The notes under the pieces: generated by a model
What the model saw: only the letters and a program-made list of their open reading frames with translations
Told to the model about the DNA's origin: nothing
The model's database searches: none
Assembly (NCBI GenBank): GCA_029891345.1
Contig: CM056997.1
Coordinates: 219,126,712 to 219,190,711, forward strand
Reading direction: 5' to 3'
From: Dryococelus australis
Taxonomy: Eukaryota > Arthropoda > Insecta > Phasmatodea > Phasmatidae
DNA length: 64,000 nt
Shown: one piece after another, positions 13,027 to 25,629 of the stretch
How the letters are laid out: every line of letters starts with the position of its first letter
Position numbering within the stretch: the stretch's first letter is position 1
Position numbers and translations under genes: made by a program

Positions 13027-13079
13027 TCTAATGTTGTAGACCAATAGATGAGTCTAATGTTGTAGACCAATAGATGAGT
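13027..13079 (+). repeat. 26-bp unit, two tandem copies
   Basis: TCTAATGTTGTAGACCAATA followed by GATGAG occurs at 13027 and again at 13053 without a mismatch over the shared part. The exact identity indicates a recent local duplication. Confidence 0.9.
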
Positions 13080-14172
13080 AAACTTTGAATGTAGGATTTC
13101 ATTTGACTGTGCTACGGGGAACCTGAGGCGTGGGTGGCAAGGAGAGGATGAAGAAGAGGAGGATGATTACAAAAAAAGAAATTTTGTATTAATTAAAGGT
13201 CGACGAATCACGATTAATTAATAAGATTGGTCACGTCATCAAAGGGAGCGGGCGAGTGTCTCGTAGTGTACGGGCGTGATTCCCTGTACCTCTGACAACA
13301 GGGAGAGAGAGGATTGAAAAAGGAGTAGTAAAAATGTAACTTTTGGGGGAGGAGGGGGGGGGAGCAAAGGGACCGAGAAGCTAACCCCGAAATAAAAAAA
13401 AAGCTAAGAAAAAAGAAGAAAGGAAACAAAGGGATGGGAAAATGATTACGTGCTCTCGGCTGGGTCCATGTAGGGCGGGGCAGGTGTTGCTCGCGGATCT
13501 TTTCTTTCGCTTCGTGACAAACAGAATAAAGCACACTGCGTTCAAGGCGTGGTCCAGTGATCAGAAGATTCCTCTGAGAACTCTTGGGAACAAGTCCGCT
13601 ACCCAGTCTTCCCCAGTCTACTCTTGTAATCAAAGGTAAATTACGAAGGGACTCCATGCCTAGGGTTGACACTGTCCCGTATTGTATATACTGGATTTCC
13701 CATATCCTTGGGCTGGAAGAATTATCCCGTATAGACATAGTGCAGGATGTCAAATATCCTGTACCTCAGACTTGTTATAAAATAAACTGAATTCTAATAA
13801 ACAAAATGTCAGAAATGTTCAGCTCCCGTTATTACAAGTGCGTTTACTCTGATGCTGTAACCCAATGGCCACAGATAGTTACACTTATCGCCGACAGGTG
13901 GTATTCATCAACAAGTGCACTTGAGGAAGTAACGCTAGACAAGATGTGTACAAGGGTACAGTGTGTGTTGCAGTTGTTTGTTTTAAATCAGAAATTCACA
14001 ACACACCGAATTACGCCTAAAGTTACAGATGATAGTTTGTTGCATATCTTCAGAGAGTATGTATGACTCATGAGCAATGCTGACTTTTGCACATTCCAGA
14101 TTGCAAGGAGTAAAGAGATTTAGGCGGCGCTTAAGATCGTGGTTTCGAGAACCGATGACGGTGACAGAGATA
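13080..14172. other. Spacer with purine-rich tract
   Basis: The segment 13310-13440 is purine-rich on the plus strand (G and A runs), which explains a 179-residue minus-strand frame (13214-13753) of biased composition. No protein family is recognised. The remaining short frames overlap each other and look like chance. Confidence 0.35.
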
Positions 14173-14320
14173 AGTATGGAAAGGCGCCGGAATGAAAGGG
14201 CGGGGGAAATGGGAGATTCCCGAGATCCACTTGTGAAAATCTGGTGACCCAGCTGGGAATTGAATCCGGATCGCATTGGCGGGAGGCGAGCAGGCTAACC
14301 AGTCAGCAACCGCCGCCCCT
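14173..14320 (-). mobile_element. tRNA-derived SINE relic, copy 2
   Basis: On the minus strand the head reads GGGGCGGCGGTTGCTGACTG, with a box A-like TTGCTGACTGGTTAGC and a box B-like GGATTCAATTCC at tRNA-like spacing. The body (GGCGCCGGAATGAAAGGGCG on plus) matches the copy at 3764-3935. Both are decayed dispersed copies of one SINE family. Confidence 0.7.
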
Positions 14321-14586
14321 ATTTTAGATATCATTGAAAACTCTTATATAAAAATTTTTCTTCATCAATTCAATGAGGTCTGGTGTGTGTCAAGTTATCA
14401 GAAGTGTCCGTTACAGCCTATATGAAATAGCTGGCAACCCTATAACTACGCCTCGGGTGAAACAAAACAGAGCTACTCTACTGACGGTGACAAATATCAC
14501 TACCAATTAACATTTTTCCATAGCCAAATGGTTTTTCTACATTTTGAGAATATTTTATGCGTTCGTGACGTGATTATTAATAATAA

Positions 14587-14857
<271 letters not shown>

Positions 14858-14858
<1 letters not shown>

Positions 14859-16225
14859 GAAATAATTTGAAAATAATATTTATTTATTTTTAACACAAAA
14901 ATTGTAATTCTAACTCAAAATATTTATTCTTGCGTATTTCAAAATGTAGCTTTAAAATAAAGTTGAATGTACGGGCGTTTTTGTTCACAAGGATTCAAAC
15001 AAGTATTTTCTATTTCTGAACAGGTGAACCAAGAGTCAGATTTAAAATATTTCAAAGAAATATCTTTCAAGTGTGACTTTTAACACACAGACGCACACAC
15101 ACAAACGTGTGTGTTCAATAAAGGCACAAACACTACAATATTCAACATGTTTAGCAAATAATTAATCGCCACTTTGAAATAACTTGCTATATTGTAAGGA
15201 AATCCATAATAAACATATTATTTTATAAAAGTGACAGTACCAAAAAAGAAAAGAATGAAATTGTTGCAACAATTAGAACATTATATAATTGGATCATACC
15301 TTATCACATAGTATAGTATATTCGCGGATTTTTCACATATTTTGAAAAAAACCTTTGAAAAATCCTCCCCATCTATGACTAGCTTGCGTGTTTCGTAAAT
15401 ATGTAATGCATCGCAGGCGTTTTATACTTGCGTTTACATAAAATTACCTTATTTTTGGACGAATTGCAATTCTACTTACATTGTATGTTTAAATTATAAC
15501 ATTTAATTTATAATTAACATGAATAAAAGCAGAAAGGAAAAATTGTTGGTGGTAATACCTAGTAAGAAATAGTGGTTATGAAAAATGTTACTACAGTGAG
15601 TGCGCAGGAAGGCGGGTCACAGTCCTTTTGGTGTAATATTGTAGACTCGGTCAAACATTGTTTGAATGAAATGGAGGAATAAACTTAAAATAAAATTTAA
15701 GCATGGCTTCAGAAAAGTTATAAGTAACAGTTAGTGGACTATACTTAAATATACAGACATGATACAGCTGCTTAATCCGCGAACTCCTTCCGTACTCGCC
15801 AACGAAATGGCTACGTTGGTCAGCAACAAGTGAGAGCGACTTTCTGGCGTAACAGCCTGGTGACATACTGGCTACTTGCCAGTCGGCAGCCGCTCCAGCC
15901 AACCAGGAACCACCTACCTCAAGCAGCATGCAGTAACTAGTCAGATATGAGACCATTTCTAAATGTTCGCGCAGCCCGTCACAGAGAAACCGCCATAACA
16001 TTTCGCCTCTTTGTACTTATCTAGGTACTCTGAAGTGTTGGAAATTCTGGTATTGGTGAGGTGGCGAAGGTTATGAAAATGATGTAAAGGGGGAGGGGGG
16101 TGTAAGTGGACAGTTGCTCTCCCCCTCCTTTTTTTTCCTTGCATTGATTATCTTTGTAAGTTATAGCTTTTGAAAACTAAACAATTTTTTTAATTATCAT
16201 GTAAAATTTCCCTATAGATTGTTCA
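14858..16225. other. Spacer, no gene seen
   Basis: AT-rich except for 15770-16000, which is closer to balanced base composition and gives a 116-residue minus-strand frame (15651-16001) without recognisable domains. A G-rich/C-rich pair (16088-16100 and 16120-16130) could form a local hairpin. Confidence 0.35.
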
Positions 16226-16275
16226 CGATTAGTTGAGAACTTTTGAAATCAAACATTATAAATGTCACTGCCGCT
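16226..16275 (+). repeat. Repeat family X, left part of the copy split by Polinton copy 1
   Basis: CGATTAGTTGAGAACTTTTG followed by AAATCAAAC aligns with 9557-9613 and stops exactly at the Polinton terminus. The alignment resumes at 34427 on the other side. This gives an independent definition of the insertion point. Confidence 0.6.
16270..16275 (+). other. Eroded 6-bp target duplication, left of Polinton copy 1
   Basis: GCCGCT here, GCCTGT at 34427-34432 and GCCCGT at the paralogous empty site 9608-9613. The two flanks differ at two positions and each differs from the empty site at only one or two. Six bases is the usual Polinton target duplication length. Confidence 0.65.
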
Positions 16276-17960
16276 AGTAGTAGGGGCGGGGTTTTCTAAA
16301 TTAAAGGGGATACCGCTTTTATTAATCGGATTAACATTTTGATATCAAAAGGGTTAATCCTTAATCCCATATTAATCCCACAAAAATTTTTTAATACTAT
16401 TTTAATCCGATCAAAAAATTCGTTAATCATTAATCCGATCTTAATGCAATCGAATTTTTTTTCTGGATTTTGTGTGAATTGATAAGTGTGTAGTTTGGTG
16501 CAAGAGGGTGCTAACATACAAATTTATTTTCTTTTTTGGGGGGGGGGGGTGAGGAGCGGCTCTGGTACATCTTCACCCTTGGAACTATGGCGTCGTACTG
16601 AGGTGTGGTGTGTTGGGGAAGGGATGTATAATATAGGGGAGCGATGTTCACCCTCTGAGCTCTCGCACTCCACTAAAGTGTGCCTGTGTTGGGTAAGGTG
16701 TGTGTGTGTGTATATATATATATGTACATATATATATATATGAGAATTCCGTCTGAGAGGCGACTGAGAGACGTGCATCGCGGGCGGCGTTTGAATATCG
16801 ACTGAGTTATACATATGCAAAAAGCGTTTTATAAAAAATCAATTAAACGAAAAGAGAGAAGAATATGTCCAAAACGTGATTTTACTCCAAAACGTGATTT
16901 TACTAACCCATGTCCTGTATGCAAGCAATATAATTTACACGGACTCATCGAATCGGAAATACAGATTTGAAACCAACACAACTACGTGAATAATCTGGTC
17001 TCCATAAGAAACAAGTCCTAACTCACTAAACGATCACAACTATGGGAGTCTCCAGTTGTCATAAAGAAAATTAATTAATGAGCTACAATGAAGCAAATAT
17101 ATCAATATAAATTAAACAGCAGTCTTCCTAAACACAATAACAATGTATTTATTACACTAATTGATGCCTCAGAGTTGTACACATACCTTAAATGATTTTA
17201 ATATAAATTCATTGGGTTCGGGAGATCGCAGAATGAATTTCTTATAGCGCGTATTTCCGGGAAGTGAAATCTACCCCAGCTGATTAGATATGTGTTTAAA
17301 AATTAATTAGTTAAACTGCTAACCAACACAAGTACATGACAATCACTAAACGAATTACGGAACCCAGCTATCCTGTTTTTTAAATTAATGAAATCGTTTA
17401 AGCACCTCCCCCAAAACAAGTCTGGTTTGCTGCGAGGTTGCTGAAGCAATGACTGCAATGTACGACTTGCGCCAACTTATAAACACGATTATAGACGTGG
17501 AGTTTCTGGCCGAGTTGAAATTATGGCAAAAACTCTGAATGTGACTCGCTAAACGAATTCCAGAACCTGTTTTCATAAGAAATAAATTTTAACCATACAC
17601 AATATCGTAATAGATATACACTTACATCTCCCTCTCATTTGTGCATGTAACTTAAATGGTTTTAAAACACGTCCGTTCTATGTGGTCTCTGATGTATGAA
17701 TGAGTTGAGCGTAGCACTTATGTCGTCTTATAAGCAGTGCGTAGAGAGCCTGACTATAGACGTGGAGCACATTCGTCATCTGACAGACAACTTAGTTGAA
17801 GTTATGGGAAAAACTCGTGAGTGAAAGGAACATTTTTAATGTTTATGAAATAGCAGTTAATCGAATAGAGAGTTGTACACACACAACTGCGTTAACGACG
17901 TATCCAGAGAACTGGTTTACCACTGCAAATAAATGTTCCTATTATAAGAAGAAGGATATT
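16276..17960 (+). repeat. Left terminal inverted repeat, Polinton copy 1
   Basis: It pairs in inverted orientation with about 32845-34426. Matching landmarks include TTATTAATCGGATTA near the tip, GTGTAGTTTGGTG, TGGCGTCGTACTGAGGTGTG (left arm form), AGGCGACTGAGAGA, a 'CTATAGACGTGGAG' block and, at the inner border, GGTTTACC(A/G)CTGCAAA. The inner edge is approximate. Confidence 0.8.
16308..16450 (+). repeat. Subterminal TTAATCCGATC iterons, copy 1 left
   Basis: About six imperfect copies of TTAATCC(G/C)AT(C) in both orientations lie within 170 bases of the terminus. The same cluster occurs at the other three arm tips (34219-34362, 39052-39195, 49893-50048). Repeated sites next to a terminus would suit binding by a terminal, replication or integration protein; that role is inference. 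Confidence 0.6.
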
Positions 17961-19270
17961 AAGTGAAAGAGTTGAATTTTGTTTTAAAAACCTTCAATTA
18001 GGTTTTCTGAGCTTTTGTAAATTATGACTGTTTTACCACCAAACATCACCGTGTTGAATCCAAGTAGCTACTGTAGTTGTGATCTGTTTTGCGTGATAAT
18101 ATATTTTTATTAAACGTTTGCTGGACTTTCGCTCTCACTTCTGTAGAAACTCAGGTCAGCTGGAAACGTTCTTGGAGCTATTGTGTATCACTAAGAGGTT
18201 TTGCACCTGCCTCTGAAAGGTGTTTTTGTCAGCCCACTCTCCGTTTCTTGAGTCCCCATGGTCCTATAAGTTGATCAGTGGGCCGACGGAGGTTCTCTTG
18301 ATATTCTACTGTTCCATCTCCTTTCAATTAAATTTCATTCAGATGTTTGATTATTTTCTCCATCAATTTTGTAATTATATGTCCCCTCATCCCTTCAAAG
18401 TAAGTTTTTATTCAGTTTCCTAAATGGAAATATCATGATTTAATTTATAAACATCTTTTCTCCCTCGTGAAGAGTGTAGCGAGAAATTTGTACTTTCTTT
18501 AAAGTGAGCAAACAGGCATCCTGCTACCTGAGTTTAAATACAAACCAACAGCTTACCATCACTGCTAGATATCCACTCTTTTCATTTTAGCAGGAATTTT
18601 TGTTTCACATTTTCTTTAGTAATATTAAATAGTTGATCCACTCATCATACATAAGATATTATATGACATGAGGAATTAAAAACTGTTAAAATAATAAGTC
18701 ACATTACTCTTTTTTAACACAGAAAAAATCTACTTAAAATTATCTTCTCGAAAAATTGCCTGTAAAAGCTAAATATTTACAATTACTTTACAACAAACAT
18801 CGACACTCTAAAATACCTTTTCTAACAAGCAATTTTTCAATCACCTTTTTTACTAACTAAAATAAATATATACCACAAGCATTTTTTCACTTTAAAACAA
18901 ACATATCAATAGAATTAAATTTCCAACAAACATCTTAAGAACTAATTTACCAAACTTTTTTCAAACACTTTATGTGGAAAAAGAAGTTATGTGTCAAAAA
19001 AATTTGCGATCACTATATTTACTACAACAAACATTTCCAAACATATGTAAATTTTAAAACTATTACTGTTTACTATAATGTTCCAAAATCTTCTTACATA
19101 TATTAACCAGAAAATATAACAATAACAAAAACTATGCATATATATACACAAAAAATTATTTATAAAATATTTACAAATATACTACATCAATGGGGATGTC
19201 GTCTCTTTTCTAACTATATAAATATAATATTTACAAACTTTTAAGAGGTTATAAAGACACACACTGAAGG
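17961..19270 (-). other. AT-rich terminal segment of Polinton copy 1
   Basis: Between the left inverted repeat and the polymerase unit. It is very AT-rich, with scattered AACAAACAT strings (for example near 18793, 18899, 18928 and 19024). The corresponding part of copy 2 shows the complement (ATGTTTGTTGAT). No gene was seen. Confidence 0.4.
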
Positions 19271-19276
19271 AGTTCT

Positions 19277-19282
19277 TTTATT
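19277..19282 (-). terminator. Possible polyadenylation signal downstream of polymerase
   Basis: AATAAA on the minus strand, followed within about 20 bases by a GT-rich stretch (CAGTGTGTGTC), the usual layout of a cleavage and polyadenylation site. It lies after the polymerase tail in the direction of transcription. It is a short motif in AT-rich DNA, so a chance match is possible. Confidence 0.35.
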
Positions 19283-19450
19283 GTGTCACATCCGGGGATA
19301 TATTTTCCATACACCTACACACACCAACGACTGGTTCCAAAACACACACGCACGCAGTTACCAGAGGATGTTATGGCATACTGTGGATTTCTTCTTCTTA
19401 TTATCAAGGGGAAAAGATACTGAAGAGAGTTGTATCAATACTCTTGATAC

Positions 19451-19720
19451 TTATGTTATGTCATGCCATACAGTTGGGCAAACAGGTTGTAGCAACATTG
19501 ATGGTAATGCAACAGGTGTTGCAAATAGTTGTAAATATTTGTTGATGTTGTGGGCAGTTGTAGATAGCCATGATGACAGTTGTGGAACAGGAGGTGCGTG
19601 TGGTGGTGGTAGATGGACATCATTGGTGGTGTGGTGCTGGCAGTTAGGGTACCGTGGATGGACTGTATTTATTGTGGTTCTGTAACTAATGTAGGGAGGA
19701 AATAAAAAAAAATACTTAGG
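19451..19720 (-). pseudogene. Pro/Thr/His-rich tail downstream of polymerase, Polinton copy 1
   Basis: The open segment past the polymerase C-terminal motif has the composition of a low-complexity tail (LPPPHAPPVPQ, CQHHTTND). The equivalent place in copy 2 (46900-47130, plus) encodes a similar biased segment and the DNA aligns. Whether it is a polymerase extension, a separate small protein or a transcribed trailer cannot be told here. Confidence 0.4.
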
Positions 19721-19724
19721 GATT

Positions 19725-22700
19725 ATGTAGTACCCCGAAGGTAAGGTTGATACTCCATCTGCCTCAATGTACCGCTTATCATCCATACCTGACAACACTA
19801 CCTTGGTTATGCGTTCGTTGCAGACATAATGAGCATGCAAACGGAACTGATATTGGGTCCTTAAAACCCATGTGCAATTTTCGAGGCAATCTCGATAATC
19901 CTCATACCTAAGTGATTGCACAACGTTGTGTTTTACACACTTCACCTTACGTATATATTGTTCATTCGCAAAAATGTATGCATAAAACTAAGAACGTAAA
20001 CCTACTAAGTGTGTGATAACAGGGCCATCACATTCATCTTTCATCACCCTGGTATGGCCTTTGTTCTTGCGGGGCAAATTTTGCAGGTTAACAAGCACAT
20101 AGTTGGATGTATCAAACTGAACCTTTAAATCGGGGGTAATTACTTTGTAAATGTCATCACAAGCAACAGAATACACCAGGGAATCAGTATCACAATAGAG
20201 GAGGTGTAAGGCTGGTGGAAGAAATTTTGTACATCTGAAGTGATAATTAAATTCGTAGAGGGATAATTTAGAAAGATCAAGAATTGCAACACCAGTGTGC
20301 AAAGGTTGGTTGAATGCAAAAGAACTCTTTGACATCTCGATAAGGTACAAGTCTTCATCGATAATCTTCCTTGCCTGGAATGTTGGTGATTCTATCATCT
20401 TTGCAGCCCTGTAGATCGTGTCATACCTCGATACGACTCTAATGTCCCTTTCCTAGCGGACATTCTGCAATGTTTTTCCATTAACTGAATTATTCATTCA
20501 TTAATGTAAAAACGATATTTCGAATTCGTTCACAGCCTGAGCACGTTTCGCAATATTAAATTCGATGAACGGCTCTGTCCAGGCCTTATGATCAAAGTGC
20601 AAAACGCGATGAACAGAGTCAAGTTTGGCCCCGTACATCAAATAGTGCTTCATTGTTTCCTCGCATATAACATAATTCTTCCACAGTGCAAGTGTTAAAA
20701 AAAGTTTCTCGTGTGAGTCGTTCGGGGTACGCCATTTCCTGGGGTCAGAGGCAGATCAGATAGTGCATCATGTTATTCGTCTGGGAAATACAAATCCACT
20801 TCTGCGAAAAAAACAAGTGTCACCATCATTCACCGTGTTTGAAAAATCCCATGATGAGAACCCATCAGTCTTAATCCACTCAAAATAGTAAATTGGAAGC
20901 TTGTATTGCATCATATGACTGTACAGCCTATTGGCGTCAAAATAGCATATATTTCGATTCCACACTGGGGCCATAGTCCTCACACATGTAAGTATGGTTG
21001 CCTATCACACGCCTTCATTGAGAGGGTGATACTCAATTGTGCAGGGAGTAAATTGCCTGCCAAAGTTCCCAGAGAGGCTTTGATGAACTGGAATGAATTA
21101 ATAAAACGTAACTTGAAATATTGAACCTTTCCAATGAAATCAATCCCATTGGGAATTTGTTTGGTTATACATGTGTATTTCTCAAGGGTCATTTCGATCA
21201 CTTGATTTTTACCTGGGTTTTCGATTACCACAGTTCCGTTGGGTTGTGGTATGTGTCATTCAGCCAAAGGCTTTATGAGAAGTGAGCATTATAATTCTGC
21301 AGGTTACGAAAATCAGGGACAAGTTGTATTTTTGGCAGTCTAAAGTTAAAGTTACACTTCTTAAGTGCATGACCTCTGTTTTCACCCGTCAGATGGACAT
21401 GATAGACCACAAAAGATCCGTACTGAACGGTCACTTACAAATAGGACAACATGCTTCAGCTACCAAACTAGCATAATCAGCAGGGGTATTTTTTGCATTA
21501 TAGGAACAATAACGCTGTATATTCTTGCAAACCACTTTGTAAGTTCAACTAATTTATCTACTAATTGGTACTTAATATCAGCACTCACAAACTCAAAATT
21601 GTTACATAAACTTGGATTGTATGAGCAGACCAACAAAATGCTACAAGCATATGGAATATGTTGGTTGATGATAGTTGTATTACTTATTTCATCATTAGGT
21701 AAGCAAGTGGATATGGGTTTCAGGCATCTTTCAATGTCGTAATAGGCGACGAAACCGAATATTTGCTTTAAATTCCAGTACTTGTCGTTCTCAGTAGAGA
21801 AAGTTCTGCGAACAGCCATTTGTTGATGGCAAAGAATAGTGTGACTCGCGAGTTTCTCCTCACTAACAAAGTACTGGAGGCAACAATCACTTCATCTTAC
21901 TCAGCTGACTACCAACCAGCCGGGACAAATTTATAATAGAGACAAAATGCAAATGTGCGGCATTTACACTCGTGCGAATCGCCAAAATATTCACATGTTT
22001 GTCATTTACGTACAGGAGAAATACGAATGGATACGACTACTCCACCCTTATCGCAAGTTTCGTCAATTATATTACTATTTTTGTCTACTACACATTATAC
22101 ATTGATAGAAATTGAAATATTCTCCTCGAACTTACGAATATCCTGTATTACTACAGGTGCCGACAGACCTTCAGTATTCAAAACCTCGTGAGGATTTGGA
22201 TTTGAAGTAATTCTCTCGTCATTTCATGTGGCAGGATATTATGGCATAGTGGAAACACATTCTTACCAGGTAGTTTGTATCGACGCAATCCTTCCTATCA
22301 GCATTAAATTTGTTAGTTTAGTGTGCGCAGCATCATCGGTGAATTGAGACACATGTACATCCGTGTATGTCAACACTTGCAGACTCCAGCCAGATATATG
22401 TGCACTAAACTCCTGAAGTCCGTTAGTAAGATAAGGTACAATGTCATCATCACAGATTAAACCCACATAGGATAAGTGCCGGACAGAGAGGACTTTGCTT
22501 TGAAAAGAGAATGTTTCCATAGTGCCTTCTTCTGCCATGAGGGATTTCAATTAATCACCCGCTACAGTAACTGAAACTCTAATGGGCCGGGGTGATGCCA
22601 ATACTAAATTTAATAAAGGGGCTTTACACATCGCGAAAAAAACGATAAAAATCCGCATCACTGATAAGCCTATTGTTTAAATCTGTGAATCATTTAGGCT

Positions 22701-23167
22701 ACCCACAAACAGCATAGCCAATAGTTCATATGTCAGGTCTGGCAAACGCTCCACTGGGGCTGGGGACTCGGAAAAAGAATTATTTTCTGGTTCCCTTGGC
22801 GAAATATCTCTAATTAACTTGAAAGTCGTCGGCTGTGAAATGGACAGAGTACTAACTTAATCACAAGAATTTTCAGAGTCAAATAGAATTATATTATCCA
22901 ACAAAAAATCAACCTTTTCTTGTTTGGCGTAAGCAGACATGTTTCGACCTTTTGTTGTTGATAATCTCTCCGTAAGTGAATCCGTGCTTGAATCGCTTAA
23001 GTAGAGATCATCCTCCAAAAGATTAACTCGTGTCTGCTTACGCGAAGGGACACTGTCTTGACAGCTTACTATAGACTTTCTTTCTGTCTGTGTTTCAGAA
23101 TCTCAATACCTTATGTAAAGAATTTAAGTAAACTGTCAATATGTTGCCGCTTACGGTCACTCATTTC
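19725..23167 (-). pseudogene. Family-B DNA polymerase fossil (protein-primed type), Polinton copy 1
   Basis: In Polintons this enzyme replicates the linear element. Reading towards lower coordinates, the segments show an N-terminal block (MSDRKRQHIDSLL at about 23.15 kb; SGWSLQVLTYTDVHVSQFT at 22.3-22.5 kb), exonuclease-domain blocks (FVAYYDIE; KLRFINSFQFIKASL), polymerase motif A (YFDANRLYSHMM, 20768-20983), motif C (LLYCDTDSLVYS, 19988-20398) and the C-terminal KVVLSGMDDKRYI block. The order and spacing of exonuclease, palm and thumb blocks match the Polinton/adintovirus-like polymerase group. The gene is broken in several places and is treated as a fossil. It is the last large gene of the minus-strand unit. 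The family assignment rests on these motifs and is secure. Confidence 0.9.
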
Positions 23168-23179
23168 CACTAACTAAAT

Positions 23180-24050
23180 TTCTTTTGTTTCCCCGATATA
23201 ACAGTTACAACACCACAACAATGTAATATGAAGTGCAATGTTATTCTGAAAACAGAGACAAAGAACCACACTTTGTTCACTTACCTGTAAATAGAATATG
23301 TGTTACCAACATAAACGACTACATACTTTATTATAAATATATATTTTTGAAGGAGGGACCGAAGTTCAGTTTGTTTGGGAAAGGCAACGGGTTTATACAA
23401 AACATACAGGGCATGAGGCTTTCTAAACCATCTTGGACAAGGCAAAAAGCGTGCGGCCGAAAGCTGAAAGCTTGGGGGAGCGGGCGAAAGGCAGATAGCG
23501 AGATTTCAGACAGTGCGGGACAGAGTGTAAGAAAATAAGCAGCAGTCGAAAGTTTGGCTCGCGCGTGGGGCGGGATATCTGTCTATGACATGGACAAGAC
23601 GTGTGATTGAAGCCAGTTTTATTAAACTGCTGCTAGCACCAGCACGCGACACCATCCAGAATCTACCCCATTTCCCTGCCTACTTCCATCCGCTCGACAA
23701 CCCCCTCCCCACACTAGCACTCAGCTTGCAGACCTTGCATTCTCCTGTGCACATGCGCACCAGCGGGAAAAGTTCAACCCTTCCCCTACACCCCCTCACC
23801 AATCCGACGACTTCACTTTGTGATGCGGAATCTCCATCACGCAGCTATCCTCCTCTTTACACAATGTTTCCTGATTTTACTGGTCTAATCTATCTTTCAC
23901 AACTGTTGCTTTTACAGCAAGTGGACTGTTTCCACAACAAAATATTACAGTGAATTTTAAACCCAGTTTTGAATAGCAAAAACAATTAATTAAAACTTTA
24001 CATCTGAAATGCTCTTTTTAAAAATAATGTGAATTTCACAACACCGTCCA
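23180..24050. other. Region upstream of polymerase, Polinton copy 1
   Basis: Between the polymerase start and the repeat-rich middle. The part 23350-23870 is clearly more GC-rich than the rest of the element and carries two plus-strand open frames (23233-23538 and 23585-23953) without recognisable content. It may hold the polymerase promoter or an inserted foreign segment; copy 2 has no counterpart to compare. Confidence 0.35.
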
Positions 24051-24215
24051 ATTTACTTTATACAGCAAAACAATTAATTTTACACTGTCAAAAAATAATT
24101 TACATCATTAAAGTATATATATTTTACTCTGTTAAAATATAAATAGTAGTGTACACCATCAAAGATCGTTTACACCATCAAAACATTAAGAACGATTTTC
24201 ATATTAAAATTTATT
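24051..24215 (+). repeat. Short degenerate repeats around TTTACACCATCAAA
   Basis: Strings such as TTTACACTGTCAAA, TTTACATCATTAAA, GTACACCATCAAA and TTTACACCATCAAA recur at about 20-45-base spacing. They form a weak tandem array inside the middle of Polinton copy 1. Confidence 0.45.
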
Positions 24216-24299
24216 AGTGAGGGAGTGACACACTTTGTTAATATTACTAACTAAACAAACACTCTTTAAACTAAACATTTTAGACATTCTCCAAGTAAA

Positions 24300-25570
24300 A
24301 TTTACTTAAATTTTAAAATGTTTACAAAATTACTTAGAACTACTAAATACTCAATCTGCTCACAAAGATAGAATAATAACCAACCTAGAATGATTTTCAG
24401 GAAATGTCCCCACACACTGTCACACCCACAGTTACCCAACAATTTGAAAATGAAATCTCTTAACACTACTTTCAATCTAAAAAAAAAATTATGTTCCCAA
24501 ACCACCCCATCACACACATCAAAAAACATTTAATTTGTTAGAAGTACCCAATTTCTATTAATCCATCACACAGACCTTCTTCACCACAGATATTACTCTG
24601 AACAAGCTCGAGAGCTGCAGTTATGTACCTCCTGGATACAAGAGGCATAAACAGCATAGTTCTCCCTTGTTTTAGATGTTCCAGAATTCATACTTCAAAC
24701 ACACAAGATCCCGCCCTTAAACATCTCTTACAACTATGTAAACTAACTAAATTTTAAAAAATTGCAAAATATTTCCCCCACACTCATACTCACAGTCAGG
24801 TGCCTATTAGCTTTTTCTTCAGATTATTGTGTGTATCTAACAGTGTAGAGAAGAACCGGATTCATGATATTGTCACAGCCTGCTGTCCATTATAAGGATA
24901 ATGGCAGTCATCCAGTATCTCAATCTCTACTCCAATACATCCTCTCAAATATACATCAAGAACACACTTACAATTACTTACAACAACTTTCCCCACCCTC
25001 ACACTTGCAGTTACCCGATATTTTTGAAAATGGAATCTTTTAAAACTACGTAAAATATATACATGATATGCCCAAACCACTCTCTCACACATCAAAATGT
25101 TTCAATGGTTAGTAATACTCAATGTCCATTTCATCCATCACTCAGATATCCATCGCCAAACGACACACAGAGTAGAGAATATGCCGGGTCTGTGTGCTCT
25201 CTAGACATGCTGTGCATAGCCTGGAATAGTGTCCCCTCATTTTTTCTTGCTTCATAATTCATCCTTCAAACATACATCATCCCAACCTTAAACATTTCTT
25301 AAAAATACTTACAATCTAAAAATTATATGCCCAATCCACCTCATCACACGCATCAAAAAAGCATTTCATTTGTTAGAAGTACTCAATGTCCCTTAAGACA
25401 TCGTCACAGACATCCTTCACCAAACAACGACACACAGAACGAGCTCAGGAACTGAGGTTATGCACCTCCCGGATACACGGGGCATAACTAGTGTAGTTCT
25501 CCCTTATTTCAGCTGTTTCATTATCAATACTAATCATACACTCAACATACACTTAAAAATCTTAAAACTA
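24300..25570 (+). repeat. Diverged tandem modules in the middle of Polinton copy 1
   Basis: Three modules begin near 24495, 25060 and 25325 with a block like CCCAAACCAC..CATCACACACATCAAA, then TTAGAAGTACTCAATG and a CCATCAC(T/A)CAGA block. Two of them (24590-24680 and 25435-25510) share a 'cacctcc(t/c)ggata' block. Intervening segments (from 24400 and 24960) share a CACAGTTACCC-type block and GAAAATG(G/A)AATCT. This is a decayed tandem array with a higher-order pattern. Confidence 0.6.
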
Positions 25571-25629
25571 TGTAAAAAATTAACAAGTAGCTAAATAAAC
25601 AAATATGATAAATTTCGTTCGGCTTGTTA

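Noticed and set aside
13214-13753. 179-residue minus-strand open frame
   Set aside because: The composition follows a purine-rich tract, no recognisable domain, and overlapping plus-strand frames of similar quality.
14173-14320. Possible tRNA genes in the SINE heads
   Set aside because: Box A and box B are decayed, the cloverleaf does not close, and a SINE body is attached.
24300-25570. CRISPR-like or centromeric array
   Set aside because: Units are long, diverged and irregular, and this is eukaryotic sequence within a transposon.
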